Below, one piece after another: positions 24,694 to 33,551 of a stretch of 64,000 nt of DNA (the first letter of the stretch is position 1; every line of letters starts with the position of its first letter). The notes under the pieces were generated by a model. The model saw only the letters and a program-made list of their open reading frames with translations. It did no database searches and was not told the DNA's origin. Source of the stretch: Euzebya sp051004735 (GTDB taxonomy: Bacteria > Actinomycetota > Nitriliruptoria > Euzebyales > Euzebyaceae); NCBI GenBank assembly GCA_051004735.1, contig JBPCKA010000096.1, positions 8,133 through 72,132 of the forward strand. Reading direction: 5' to 3'. The translations under genes and the position numbers were made by a program.

Positions 24694-26121
24694 ATGCAGA
24701 CACAACTTTTGATCAATGGCCAGTTCAGCGACGCAGACAGTGGTGAGCGCCTGACCGTTGAGGATCCCGCCACTGGAGACACCGTTGCCGAGGTGGCCGC
24801 CGGCGGCCCCACAGACGTCGTGGCGGCGGTGGCCAAGGCACATGTGGCACAGCAGCACTGGGCCAAAACGCCGCCGCGTGACCGCGGTGAGATCCTGCGT
24901 CGGACCTGGCAGTTGATGACCGATCACACCGACGAGCTGGCCAGCCTGATCACCGCCGAAAACGGCAAGCCGCTGTCAGATGCCAAGGGCGAGGTGTCCT
25001 ACGCGGCGGAGTTCTTCCGGTGGAATTCCGAGGAGGCTGTCCGGATCCGCGGCCAGATCGGCACGGCACCTGCAGGGGACAAAAACATCCTGGTCCACCA
25101 CCCGCCGGTCGGTGTGGTGGCGATGGTGACGCCCTGGAACTTCCCTGCGGCGATGATCACCCGCAAGCTGGCCCCGGCGTTGGCGGCCGGCAACGCCGTC
25201 GTCATCAAGCCCCCACGCCAGACACCCCTCACCTCCCTGCGGATCGGTGAGCTGATGCTTGAAGCCGGATTGCCCGATGGCCTGCTGAACATCATCCCCA
25301 CCACCGACTCAACCGAGTGGTTTGACACTGTCGTCGACCAGACGCCGGTGCGGATGGTGTCGTTCACCGGGTCGACCGAGGTTGGCCGGGTGCTGCTGCG
25401 CCGCGCGGCGGACCGGGTCCTCAAGACCGTGATGGAGTTGGGCGGCAACGCCCCCTTCATCGTCTTTGACGACGCCGATGTCGACGCCGCGGTGGAGGGG
25501 GCAATGACGGCGAAAATGCGACATTCGGCCGAGACCTGTACCGCCGCCAACCGGTTCTACGCGCAGTCCGGGGTCGCGGAGGCTTTCACAGCCGCCTTCG
25601 GCAAGGCCATGGGCGCGGTGAAGGTGGGAAAGGGCACCGATGACGGTGTGGGATGTGGTCCGATGATCGACGCCGATGCGGTCCAGAGCCTGACCGACCT
25701 GGTCAACTCCGCCACCGCAGACGGCGCGACCGTCGTCACCGGCGGATCGGTCATCGACGGCCCGGGCCACTTTTTCCAGCCCACCGTGTTGAGCGGGGTC
25801 AACCACGCCTCAAAGATCGCCGGCACCGAGATCTTTGGTCCGGTCGCGCCGGTCATCACCTTCGATGACACCGATGCCGCCGTGGCCATGGCCAACGACA
25901 CCGAGTTGGGCCTGACCGGGTACGTCTATACCGCCGACCTCACGCGCGGGCTGGCCATCAGCCAACGCATCCAGGCTGGAATGATCGGCCTGAACCGCGG
26001 GCTCCTCAGCGATCCCGCCACTCCCTTTGGCGGGATGAAGCAGTCCGGGCTGGGTCGCGAAGGTTCCACCGAGGGGATCTATGAGTTCTGTGAGACCCAG
26101 TACATCGCCACGAACTGGTAG
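24694..26121 (+). CDS. NAD(P)-dependent aldehyde dehydrogenase, succinate-semialdehyde dehydrogenase-like
   Basis: A 475-residue aldehyde dehydrogenase. It has TPWNFPAAMITRKLAPALAAG, the FTGSTEVG turn, catalytic Glu in MELGGNAPFIVFDDADVD, and the active-site Cys in ETCTAANRF. The overall pattern is that of GabD-type succinate-semialdehyde dehydrogenases, although GQTC has become AETC. ATG at 24694 is preceded by GAAGGG. It interrupts the normally contiguous pgsA and phosphatidylinositol-mannoside genes, so it looks like an inserted gene; codon usage does not obviously differ from neighbours. The substrate is unverified. Confidence 0.85.
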   Translation: MQTQLLINGQFSDADSGERLTVEDPATGDTVAEVAAGGPTDVVAAVAKAHVAQQHWAKTPPRDRGEILRRTWQLMTDHTDELASLITAENGKPLSDAKGEVSYAAEFFRWNSEEAVRIRGQIGTAPAGDKNILVHHPPVGVVAMVTPWNFPAAMITRKLAPALAAGNAVVIKPPRQTPLTSLRIGELMLEAGLPDGLLNIIPTTDSTEWFDTVVDQTPVRMVSFTGSTEVGRVLLRRAADRVLKTVMELGGNAPFIVFDDADVDAAVEGAMTAKMRHSAETCTAANRFYAQSGVAEAFTAAFGKAMGAVKVGKGTDDGVGCGPMIDADAVQSLTDLVNSATADGATVVTGGSVIDGPGHFFQPTVLSGVNHASKIAGTEIFGPVAPVITFDDTDAAVAMANDTELGLTGYVYTADLTRGLAISQRIQAGMIGLNRGLLSDPATPFGGMKQSGLGREGSTEGIYEFCETQYIATNW

Positions 26122-26179
26122 TCGGCGAGCAGGCGGTCAGGAGGCGATCGGCCGCTGTGCGCGTACGCTGCGCCCTCGG

Positions 26180-27304
26180 ATGGCTCACGGTGAGGATCAC
26201 ACCGCCGACCTGACACCGATGGTGCCAGGTCTTGCCGTGGCGCCTCGCTCCGGATTTGGCCCCAGGGCAGACGGCAGCTACCACTATCGCGGCAGCGGCC
26301 TGCACGACCAGCCGGTGGACCGCAACCACGGCGCGGTGGACCGTGTTCCTGCCCCCAGAACACCCGAGACCGGGCGCCAGAAGCTTTCTGGACGTGTATG
26401 GGACGCCGCCTGGGCCGCAGCCCGTCAACTGCCCGGGCCGCTTGCCTTCGGTCTGTCCGACCTTGGCGGCAGGCTCGCCCCTCGCCTGGGCGATAACGCG
26501 ATGATCCGTGCCAACCTGTCCCGCGTCGTGCCCCCCGGTGAACTTGACCTGGCCGTCCAAGGCGCATTCACGTCCTACGCCCGCTACTACATGGAGGCGT
26601 TCCGGGCCTCTGACATTGACCCGACGTGGCTTGACCAGCGCACCACCACGGGCGGCTTCGAACATCTGGATGAGGTGTTGGATCAGGGACGCGGCGTCAT
26701 CGTGCTGCTGGCCCACCACGGTTCCTGGGATATCGCGGCGCGGTGGGCGGAAAGCCACGGGTACCACCTGGCCTGTGTCGCCGAGGTCTTGCGACCCCGA
26801 CGGTTGTTCCACCGTTTTGTGAGGATGCGTGAGCAGTTGGGCCTGGAAATCGTTCCGCTGTCTCGGGGACACGACATCACCGTGCGGCTACGCCAGGTAC
26901 TGGCCGCCAACCACCTTGTGGGCCTGTTGAGCGACCGGGATCTGTCGGGAAAGGCACCACTGGTCGACTTCTTCGGCGAGCCGGCACGCATCCCCGCGGG
27001 TCCCGCCTTGCTCAGCAAACGGACGGGCACTCCCATCGTCCCGGTCACGATGCTGCACCGACCGCACATGAGGTATCACGTGCAATGCCTACCGGCCTTC
27101 GACACGACCAGTCTGACTCCGCGCGGGGGCGTGCAACGCACGGCACAGGCTCTGGAAGACCTCATCCGCCTGGATCCAGCCCAATGGCACGCGTTTCAGC
27201 CCATTTTCGAGGCTGACCGCGTCGCGACGCCGTCCTTTGACACCCCTCAGGCCCTTGACACCCATCAGGCCGACTCCGGAACCACCGTGGGTGAGGGACG
27301 GTGA
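26180..27304 (+). CDS. patA: LpxL/HtrB-type lysophospholipid acyltransferase (PatA-like)
   Basis: A 374-residue acyltransferase of the HtrB/LpxL family. The catalytic HxxxxD motif is in AHHGSWD (about residue 210), with the downstream LLSDRDLSGKAPLVDFFG and LSKRTGTPIVPV blocks. Between pgsA and pimA, this position corresponds to mycobacterial PatA, which acylates phosphatidylinositol mannosides at the membrane. The ATG at 26180 is chosen because a TACGCT at 26164-26169 lies 10 nt upstream; an earlier in-frame ATG would overlap the aldehyde dehydrogenase gene. The first 70 residues before the conserved domain are low-complexity and probably disordered. Confidence 0.8.
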   Translation: MAHGEDHTADLTPMVPGLAVAPRSGFGPRADGSYHYRGSGLHDQPVDRNHGAVDRVPAPRTPETGRQKLSGRVWDAAWAAARQLPGPLAFGLSDLGGRLAPRLGDNAMIRANLSRVVPPGELDLAVQGAFTSYARYYMEAFRASDIDPTWLDQRTTTGGFEHLDEVLDQGRGVIVLLAHHGSWDIAARWAESHGYHLACVAEVLRPRRLFHRFVRMREQLGLEIVPLSRGHDITVRLRQVLAANHLVGLLSDRDLSGKAPLVDFFGEPARIPAGPALLSKRTGTPIVPVTMLHRPHMRYHVQCLPAFDTTSLTPRGGVQRTAQALEDLIRLDPAQWHAFQPIFEADRVATPSFDTPQALDTHQADSGTTVGEGR

Positions 27305-28461
27305 AGATCGCCCTGGTCTGCCCCTACGACTGGAGCAAGCCCGGCGGGGTCAAGGCGCATGTGGCCAACCTGGCCGAGTTCCTTCTGGAACGCCACGAGG
27401 TGCGAATCTTTGCGCCGACCAGCGGAGATCTGCCACCCCACGGGCTGAACCGGCATGTCCAGCATGTCGGTCGGCCTGTCGCGATCCGCTACAACTCCTC
27501 CGTCGCCCCGGTGGGGTTGGGACCCCGCGTGATCTACCGGATGAAGCGGCGCCTGCAGGAGTACGGGCCCCACATCACCCACATCCATGAACCGCTGGCT
27601 CCATGGGTGTCGATGGCTGCCACCGTTGCCGGTCCCATGCCGAAGATCGGTACCTTTCACGCCTGGTCGGACTCCGACCGCGTCTACCGGGCAACCGCAC
27701 CGTTCATCCGCAAAATCGTCAGCGACCTGAAGGTACGGGTCGCGGTGTCACCGTCGGCTCAGACCTTTGCCGCCAAGGCCCTTGGGGTACCGGCGGGAAG
27801 CTTTACGATCCTGCCCAACGGTGTGGACGATCATCGCTTCGCCGACGCTCAGCCGATCGAGCGACTGGTGGATGCGTCCCTCCCGCTGTTGCTGTTTGTC
27901 GGTCGTCTGGAGAAGCGCAAGGGGCTTGAGACTTTGATCAAGGCGTTCCTGCGTCTGCGGGCCAACGGGCACCATCTGCGGTTGTGCGTGGTGGGGGAGG
28001 GGCCTGAACGCGAACGATGTCAGTCCCTGATACCGCCGTCACTGCGGACCGAGGTCCTGTTCGTCGGTGCCGTCAGCCACGACGAACTGCCGCGGTATCA
28101 CGCCTCGGCCGATATCTTCGTGTCGCCTGCCACGGGTGGCGAGTCGTTTGGAATCGTGCTGCTTGAGGGGATGGCGGCGGGCCTGCCCGTCGTCGCAAGC
28201 AATATTCCGGGCTACCGCACGGTGATGACCGACGGCGTGCAGGGCCGGATGATCACCCCCGGCAACTCCATAGCCCTGGCCGACGCGCTGGAAGCCCTGC
28301 TGTCCAACTCCAAGCTGCGGCAGGCCATGGCTGCCGAGGGGATTCGGACCGCCAAGGAGTACAGCTGGCCGATAGTCGGTGCCCAGGTCGAGCAGATGTA
28401 TCGGCGTGTCCACCGTGAGTTCGTGGCCGAACAGCAGGGTATTCACGACGCGACCGTGTGA
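27301..28461 (+). CDS. pimA: Phosphatidylinositol mannosyltransferase (GT4)
   Basis: A 386-residue GT-B, GT4 family enzyme. Diagnostic segments are CPYDWSKPGGVKAHV at the N-terminus, the HIHEPLAPW segment, VGRLEKRKGLETLIKAFLRL, and the donor site ESFGIVLLEGMAAGLPVVAS. In mycobacteria PimA transfers the first mannose from GDP-mannose to phosphatidylinositol on the inner membrane face. GTG at 27301 overlaps the stop codon of the acyltransferase gene in GTGA. Gene order pgsA-(ALDH)-patA-pimA supports the assignment. Confidence 0.92.
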   Translation: MKIALVCPYDWSKPGGVKAHVANLAEFLLERHEVRIFAPTSGDLPPHGLNRHVQHVGRPVAIRYNSSVAPVGLGPRVIYRMKRRLQEYGPHITHIHEPLAPWVSMAATVAGPMPKIGTFHAWSDSDRVYRATAPFIRKIVSDLKVRVAVSPSAQTFAAKALGVPAGSFTILPNGVDDHRFADAQPIERLVDASLPLLLFVGRLEKRKGLETLIKAFLRLRANGHHLRLCVVGEGPERERCQSLIPPSLRTEVLFVGAVSHDELPRYHASADIFVSPATGGESFGIVLLEGMAAGLPVVASNIPGYRTVMTDGVQGRMITPGNSIALADALEALLSNSKLRQAMAAEGIRTAKEYSWPIVGAQVEQMYRRVHREFVAEQQGIHDATV

Positions 28462-28469
28462 CCCCGCCA

Positions 28470-28510
28470 GCCGTAGGCGGCACCATGCATTGGGCTGGGG
28501 CGAAGCCCCG
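28470..28510 (+). repeat. Intergenic double-hairpin repeat, copy A
   Basis: The imperfect palindrome GCCGTAGGCGGC at 28470-28481 is joined by a short linker to GGGGCGAAGCCCC, a 5-bp stem with GAA loop. The same arrangement recurs at 32895-32939 and inverted at 36682-36724; copies A and C differ by one base over 39 positions. The repeat leads directly into TAGACT, the -10 element of the next gene. Confidence 0.8.
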
Positions 28511-28511
28511 T

Positions 28512-28517
28512 TAGACT
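28512..28517 (+). promoter_or_regulatory. -10 element adjoining intergenic repeat A
   Basis: TAGACT ends 9 nt before the GTG start at 28527. The same GTTAG-CTTTC arrangement follows repeat copy B before pdxT. Confidence 0.55.
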
Positions 28518-28526
28518 TTCCTCTTC

Positions 28527-29657
28527 GTGACTACCTTTCGGCCCCTTCTGGCTCTCCTTCTCGCCCTCACCCTTCTGGCATCTGCCTGTTCAGGAGCCGA
28601 TGAACCCGAGGAGGTCGTGTCATCGACCCCGACAGCCACGGCAACGCCGACGCCGACTCCCACGCCCACCCTCACCCCCACGCCCACACCGACCCCCACG
28701 CCGATTGAACCGACGTATCCGTTGACGGGCGCCCCGGCCACCGATATGGCCCGCCTGGAACTGCCGGCACTGGGGATCAAGATCGACAACTCCCCAGCCG
28801 CCCGACCACAATTGGGATTGGACCAGGCCGACATCATCTTCGAGGAGTTGGTTGAGGGGGGAATCACCCGTTTCCTGGCGATCTTCAACTCCATCGACCC
28901 TGGCGAGGCTGGCCCGGTCCGGTCAGGGCGGGACGTCGATGCCGACCTGTTCCCGGCCTTTGACGGGATCCTGGCAATTTCCGGGGCTGCAGCCCCGACC
29001 TACAACGTCCTGTTCAGCGCAGGCCTGACGGTGTTTGAGGAGGGCCAGGCAGGTGGTGCGATCTACCGTGTCCGTGACCGTGCAGCACCGCACAACCTCA
29101 ACGCCATCGCGGAACGTCTGTGGGCAGCCGGGTCGGACGCGCCTGCCGCCGCCCAGCCCTGGGTCTTTGACGCCGACGTCCCTGAGGACGGTCAGGACGT
29201 GCCGGCGGTGGTCGCTCGCTTCAGTCGAGAGTACGGGCATTCCTGGGCCTGGCGGCCGGACCGAGGCGTGTTTGAGCGCGGGCAGAACGGCACACGTCAC
29301 CTGACGGCAGGGGGTGAGCAGGTGGCGGCCGAGAACATCGTGTATGCCTCGGTGCAGATCGGAGCAGGTGGCGGGGTCGATGTGCGCGGGTCCGGCACGG
29401 TATCGGTGTCGCTGATCGGGGAGGGTCCTGCCGTGTTCCTGCGCGACGGTCAGATGTTTGAGGGGTCGTGGCGCAAGACTTCACGGGAAACCCAGTTCGA
29501 GTGGTTGGACGCAGCTGGACGCATCTTCCCACTGGCACCGGGACGCACCTTCGTCGAACTTCAGCCGAACGGCTTCGGGATCGACACCGAACCGGCGGAG
29601 GGCACCGTCAGCGCCGACGCTCCCACCGAAGAACCCACCGAGGAACCCACCGAATAG
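28527..29657 (+). CDS. DUF3048 lipoprotein (YerB-like)
   Basis: A 376-residue exported protein with lipobox LASAC (about residue 20), then a Thr-Pro-rich linker of about 30 residues built of TPTPTP repeats. The DUF3048 domain includes IKIDNSPAARPQLGLDQAD and FEELVEGGITRFLAIF, followed by GPVRSGRDVDADL. This envelope protein family (YerB in Bacillus) is of unknown function. The C-terminus has a short EEPTEEPTE repeat. GTG 28527 begins 9 nt after TAGACT with no Shine-Dalgarno, pointing to leaderless expression, and sits immediately downstream of intergenic repeat A. Confidence 0.85.
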   Translation: MTTFRPLLALLLALTLLASACSGADEPEEVVSSTPTATATPTPTPTPTLTPTPTPTPTPIEPTYPLTGAPATDMARLELPALGIKIDNSPAARPQLGLDQADIIFEELVEGGITRFLAIFNSIDPGEAGPVRSGRDVDADLFPAFDGILAISGAAAPTYNVLFSAGLTVFEEGQAGGAIYRVRDRAAPHNLNAIAERLWAAGSDAPAAAQPWVFDADVPEDGQDVPAVVARFSREYGHSWAWRPDRGVFERGQNGTRHLTAGGEQVAAENIVYASVQIGAGGGVDVRGSGTVSVSLIGEGPAVFLRDGQMFEGSWRKTSRETQFEWLDAAGRIFPLAPGRTFVELQPNGFGIDTEPAEGTVSADAPTEEPTEEPTE

Positions 29658-29855
29658 CCACGGCCGTCTGGCATGACCGCGTGTGGAGGGCACGGCACGG
29701 CACGTCCTTGGACACGATCGGGGCCTAACGCGCCCATAGCGGAGTTCGGGCGCGATCGTGGGTTGATGTGCAAGACTCCAGCCACAGATTTATGCAATCA
29801 CGGGGTTCACCGATCCAGTCAACGAGCAGGACCTCGGCAACCAAAAGGACTTCAC

Positions 29856-30152
29856 ATGTCATCTCCGATGGAACCGCAGCCCACCCCGAACCCGGCTCAA
29901 CCGGCATACGACAACACCACCGTCACCGCTAAGAACGAGGGGCGGGTCTTCAGCATCATCGGGATCGTCCTGGCCTTCCTGGCCTTGGCGTTCGTCCCGA
30001 TCATCATTGGCCCCATCGGCGCAGTCCTGGGCTACGTCGGCCACCGCAAGGGCGATCCATGGGGCATGAAGGTGATGATCGGCGCGATCGTTGCCACTGT
30101 CGTCGGCATGATCATCGGGGCCATCGTGGTCACCCAGGTGGTCAACTACTAA
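29856..30152 (+). CDS. Small membrane protein, DUF4190-like
   Basis: A 98-residue protein. After a Pro-rich start come two hydrophobic segments, the first IIGIVLAFLALAFVPIIIGPIGAVLGYVGHRKG and the second VMIGAIVATVVGMIIGAIVV. The GYVGHRKG link between the helices resembles DUF4190-type small membrane proteins. ATG 29856 follows AAGGA at 6 nt, a normal ribosome-binding site unlike most neighbours. Its role is unknown. Confidence 0.7.
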   Translation: MSSPMEPQPTPNPAQPAYDNTTVTAKNEGRVFSIIGIVLAFLALAFVPIIIGPIGAVLGYVGHRKGDPWGMKVMIGAIVATVVGMIIGAIVVTQVVNY

Positions 30153-30241
30153 CGAGTCATCCACACCGGGTCCGCCAGCCCGGGCCTGGTGAATGGCTTG
30201 CCCTGTAAATGGCTTGCCGAAGTGGCCCGTCAGCCACTGGG

Positions 30242-30247
30242 TAGCAT
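30242..30247 (+). promoter_or_regulatory. -10 element, probable leaderless promoter of pdxS
   Basis: TAGCAT ends 6 nt before the pdxS ATG at 30254; no Shine-Dalgarno sequence is present. Confidence 0.55.
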
Positions 30248-30253
30248 GGTCGC

Positions 30254-31153
30254 ATGAGCGAGCCCACCAGCGAAGTGACCGGGACCCGGCGCGTCAAACG
30301 CGGCCTGGCTGACATGCTGAAGGGCGGCGTCATCATGGACGTCGTCACACCCGAACAGGCCAAGATCGCCGAGGAGGCCGGGGCCGTCGCAGTGATGGCC
30401 CTGGAACGTGTGCCTGCCGACATCCGTGCCCAGGGTGGAGTCGCGCGGATGTCAGACCCCGACATGGTTGACGGCATCGTGCAGGCCGTGTCCATCCCGG
30501 TCATGGCCAAGGCCCGGATCGGCCATTTTGTCGAGGCGCAGATCCTGCAGTCCCTCGGGGTCGACTACATCGATGAATCCGAGGTGCTGACCCCTGCCGA
30601 CGAAGCCCACCACATCGACAAACACGACTTCACCGTCCCCTTCGTCTGTGGGGCAACCAACCTGGGCGAGGCGTTACGCCGACTGGCTGAAGGCGCTGCG
30701 ATGATCCGCTCCAAGGGTGAGGCCGGCACCGGCAACGTGGTAGAGGCCACCCGGCACATGCGCGCGATCACCGGTGAGATCAGGCGACTGTCGGTCATGA
30801 ACCCCGAGGAGTTGTACAGCGCGGCCAAACACCTGCAGGCCTCTGTCGAACTGGTCCGTGAGGTGGCGCAGGCTGGCCGTCTGCCCGTGGTGTTGTTCAC
30901 CGCTGGTGGGATCGCCACCCCGGCTGATGCCGCCATGATGATGCAACTCGGTGCCGATGGTGTTTTCGTCGGGTCGGGCATCTTCAAGTCCGGTAATCCC
31001 GAATTGCGTGCCCGCGCGATCGTGCAGGCCACGACCTATTTCAACGATCCCGACGTGTTGGCGAAGGTCAGCCGCAATTTGGGCGAGGCGATGGTCGGGA
31101 TCAATCTGGACATGCTGCCCGAGAACCAGAAGTTGGCCACTCGCGGCTGGTAG
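30254..31153 (+). CDS. pdxS: Pyridoxal 5'-phosphate synthase subunit PdxS
   Basis: A 299-residue TIM-barrel synthase that makes pyridoxal 5'-phosphate from ribose-5-phosphate, glyceraldehyde-3-phosphate and ammonia. Motifs are GGVIMDVVTPEQAKIAEEAG, RVPADIRAQGGVARMSDP, AKARIGHFVEAQIL and IRSKGEAGTGNV. The Lys residues of MAKARIG and IRSKGEAG are the catalytic lysines of the family. Its glutaminase partner pdxT lies 1.8 kb downstream, separated by two minus-strand genes, so the usual pdxS-pdxT adjacency is broken here. Confidence 0.96.
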   Translation: MSEPTSEVTGTRRVKRGLADMLKGGVIMDVVTPEQAKIAEEAGAVAVMALERVPADIRAQGGVARMSDPDMVDGIVQAVSIPVMAKARIGHFVEAQILQSLGVDYIDESEVLTPADEAHHIDKHDFTVPFVCGATNLGEALRRLAEGAAMIRSKGEAGTGNVVEATRHMRAITGEIRRLSVMNPEELYSAAKHLQASVELVREVAQAGRLPVVLFTAGGIATPADAAMMMQLGADGVFVGSGIFKSGNPELRARAIVQATTYFNDPDVLAKVSRNLGEAMVGINLDMLPENQKLATRGW

Positions 31154-31168
31154 CAGCGACCAGAGGCG

Positions 31169-32311
31169 TTACAGCAGATCCTCGATCGGGTCCACGACCG
31201 CCTCTAACCACTTCTTCCAGATCGGACGGTCGCGCCACCGCTCCAGGTCGATCGGTTCTGACTTCGACAGGTCATCGGCGAAGTGGGAATCGAGGATGGC
31301 CGCCAGATCCTCGTCGAACACCACCAGGGCAATCTCCTCGTTGTGCCGCATGCTGCGCTCGTCGATGTTCGCCGATCCGATCAACGATAGGTGTCCATCC
31401 ACGGTCATGCTCTTGGTATGCAGCATTGACTGCTCGTAGTGGTGGATCTTCACGCCGCATTCCATCAACTGCTCGTACTCATCTGAGCTGGCAAGGTGCA
31501 CGACCCGCTTGTCCAGGTGTGTCCCGGGAAGCAGGAGGGTCACGTCAACACCGCGCTCCGCCGCCTCACACAGCAGACGTAGCATCCTTTCACCGGGAGC
31601 GAAGTAGGCGGTGGTTAGGTTGATTCGTTCGCGTGCGCCACGCAGCAGCGCGTCCATGCCCATTCCGACGCTGTGCCAAAACGGCCCCGATGACCCTCTG
31701 AGTACCAGAACGTCGGCGTCCCCGACCGGCTCCAGGTCAGGAAAGGTGTCATCCTCCTCAAACGAGGGATGGCCGCACTCGACCCAGTGCTCGATGAACG
31801 CTGCGCCCATCGGCCTGACCACCGGTCCGGTGACCCGGAAATGGGTGTCTCGCCACTCCTCGGGAGTTCTTGCATCTCCCTCCCACTCCTCCGCGATGCC
31901 GACCCCGCCGGTCATGGCCGTGCGTTCGTCACAGATCAGCAGCTTGCGGTGTGTACGGTGATGCAGTTTGGTCGGGCGGTCATCCAGGGGCCGAAAGGTC
32001 TCAACCACGCAGCCGGCATCGGTCATGGTCTGGACCAGGTCCTTGTCCATCGACACCGACCCGGCGGCATCAAGGATCACCCTGACCCGCAAGCCCTCGC
32101 CGGCCCGGTCGGCCAGCGCCCCGGCCATCTTCTGGGCGATGTCGCCGGTCCAGTACACATAGGTCAGCAGGTCGATGGTTCGCTTCGCCTGACGGATTGA
32201 TTGCAGCATCGCGGGAAAAATCTCATCGCCGTTGCGGAACGCCTCAATCAAGTTTCCCGTCGAAACAGACCCTCCGGTCACGCCTTCCAGGATCGCGTGG
32301 GCACGATTCAT
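31169..32311 (-). CDS. Phospholipase D / cardiolipin synthase-like protein
   Basis: A 380-residue protein with both phospholipase D HKD motifs: HRKLLICD (about residue 120) and HTKSMTVD (about residue 300), each followed by the expected GG or SAN block (GSANIDERS). Classical cardiolipin synthases have N-terminal membrane helices; none is seen here, so the enzyme may be peripheral. It hydrolyses or transfers phosphatidyl groups. ATG at 32311 is preceded on its strand by AGGAAGGA. It sits between pdxS and pdxT on the opposite strand, converging with pdxS. Confidence 0.88.
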   Translation of the reverse strand: MNRAHAILEGVTGGSVSTGNLIEAFRNGDEIFPAMLQSIRQAKRTIDLLTYVYWTGDIAQKMAGALADRAGEGLRVRVILDAAGSVSMDKDLVQTMTDAGCVVETFRPLDDRPTKLHHRTHRKLLICDERTAMTGGVGIAEEWEGDARTPEEWRDTHFRVTGPVVRPMGAAFIEHWVECGHPSFEEDDTFPDLEPVGDADVLVLRGSSGPFWHSVGMGMDALLRGARERINLTTAYFAPGERMLRLLCEAAERGVDVTLLLPGTHLDKRVVHLASSDEYEQLMECGVKIHHYEQSMLHTKSMTVDGHLSLIGSANIDERSMRHNEEIALVVFDEDLAAILDSHFADDLSKSEPIDLERWRDRPIWKKWLEAVVDPIEDLL

Positions 32312-32361
32312 GATTGCTCGGTTCCTTCCTGAGCCGCTGTCGCCAACCTATTGGCCCGATC

Positions 32362-32853
32362 TCAGCTGACGCCCGACAGCTGGAACCCCAGCAGCAGACA
32401 GGCGAACGCCAGCAGCACGATCCAGGGGGTCAATGAACGCACCAGTGAGATCGACGCCGGATCGCCCACGATCGGTTTGCGCTTCTTCTGCGCCAGACGT
32501 ATGACGGCATCGATGTCCTCACCCGCCGTCATCTGGATATTGGGGGCGCCGTCGACCTTCAGGACCGGATTGATGCGCCACCAGGCCGAGTCGGGCATCA
32601 ACACCGCCTCGACTTTTTTCCAGTCAATGTCACGTGGCGGACCGATTCCCTGGCGTTCGTGCAGCTTCTGACCGCCGACTTCCAGTCGCCAACTCCACTC
32701 CCGTGCCGTTTGCAGGGCGATAAGCGCCGGATAGGCCAGCACGCCGAAGTCGCTGAGGTTGGCATTGACTGCCGCCCAGGTGACGATCACCACCAAGGTC
32801 AGCAGCGCGGCGATTCGGATCGGCTGGGGCCGGGTGATGACGAGAGACTTCAT
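32362..32853 (-). CDS. Small membrane protein of unknown function, PH-like
   Basis: A 163-residue protein with two membrane segments, one near the N-terminus (LLTLVVIVTWAAVNANL) and one at the C-terminus (PWIVLLAFACLLLGFQL). The soluble part between contains WSWRLEVGGQKLHERQG, a pattern resembling bacterial PH-domain proteins of actinobacteria. I do not recognise a specific family. ATG at 32853 is preceded by AGGA on its strand. It is divergent from pdxT and 50 bp downstream of its strand neighbour, the phospholipase D-like gene. Confidence 0.6.
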   Translation of the reverse strand: MKSLVITRPQPIRIAALLTLVVIVTWAAVNANLSDFGVLAYPALIALQTAREWSWRLEVGGQKLHERQGIGPPRDIDWKKVEAVLMPDSAWWRINPVLKVDGAPNIQMTAGEDIDAVIRLAQKKRKPIVGDPASISLVRSLTPWIVLLAFACLLLGFQLSGVS

Positions 32854-32894
32854 TGCAGCGCTGATCCTGCCACAGAGTCGGAACGGAGTTGTGC

Positions 32895-32939
32895 GCCGCC
32901 GCAGGCGGCTCCAAGCCACTGGGTTGGGGCGAAGTCCCG
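32895..32939 (+). repeat. Intergenic double-hairpin repeat, copy B
   Basis: GCCGCCGCAGGCGGC (32895-32909) followed, after a linker, by TGGGGCGAAGTCCC. Relative to copy A it has several substitutions, some compensated in the stem. It runs straight into TAGCCT, the -10 element of pdxT. Confidence 0.75.
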
Positions 32940-32940
32940 T

Positions 32941-32946
32941 TAGCCT
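32941..32946 (+). promoter_or_regulatory. -10 element adjoining intergenic repeat B (pdxT)
   Basis: TAGCCT ends 8 nt before the pdxT ATG at 32955; no Shine-Dalgarno sequence is present. Confidence 0.5.
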
Positions 32947-32954
32947 TTCAGGCG

Positions 32955-33542
32955 ATGACCACCACCGTCGGCGTCCTGGCACTGCAGGGCGATGTCGCAG
33001 AACACCTTGCCATGCTGACCTGTGGCGGGGTTGATGTGGTAGCAGTGAAACATGCCGACCAACTGGCAGACCTGGATGGTCTGGTGATCCCAGGCGGTGA
33101 GTCGACCACGATCGGCAAGTTGCTGATGCTGTTTGACCTGATGGACCCGCTGCGTCAGCGAATCGCGGAGGGAATGGGCGTATTCGGGACCTGCGCCGGG
33201 GCCATCCTGCTGGCCGATACCGCCCTGCACCATGATGGCCGTCCCTCCGATCAACCCCTGCTTCATGCGATGGACACCACCGTGCGACGCAACGCCTTCG
33301 GGCGGCAGGTCGACAGCTTCGAAGCCCAACTGCAGGTTCGGGGCATCACGGACGGTCCGATCCACGCCGTGTTCATCAGGGCGCCGGTGATCGAGCGTGC
33401 CGGGGAGGGGGTCGAGGTGTTGGCAACGGTGGGCGATACCATCGTCGTCTGTCGGCAGGGTCGACTTCTGGCCAGCTCGTTTCATCCGGAGCTGACCGAC
33501 GACCCACGGCTTCATGAGTTCTTCATCGAGATGGTCAGGTGA
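32955..33542 (+). CDS. pdxT: Pyridoxal 5'-phosphate synthase glutaminase subunit PdxT
   Basis: A 195-residue class I glutaminase supplying ammonia to PdxS. Motifs: VGVLALQGDVAEHL at the N-terminus, PGGESTTIGKLL, the nucleophilic Cys in FGTCAGAILLA, and the catalytic His in SSFHPEL near the C-terminus. It is followed after 9 nt by yebC, which also sits near it in mycobacteria. The -10 element TAGCCT and the repeat copy B lie just upstream. Confidence 0.95.
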   Translation: MTTTVGVLALQGDVAEHLAMLTCGGVDVVAVKHADQLADLDGLVIPGGESTTIGKLLMLFDLMDPLRQRIAEGMGVFGTCAGAILLADTALHHDGRPSDQPLLHAMDTTVRRNAFGRQVDSFEAQLQVRGITDGPIHAVFIRAPVIERAGEGVEVLATVGDTIVVCRQGRLLASSFHPELTDDPRLHEFFIEMVR

Positions 33543-33551
33543 GATCCCCAG

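Noticed and set aside
29658..29855. Promoter at TTGATG (about 29763) with TATGCA
   Set aside because: Spacing of 22 bp to the -10-like hexamer is too long, and no clear pattern distinguishes it from chance.
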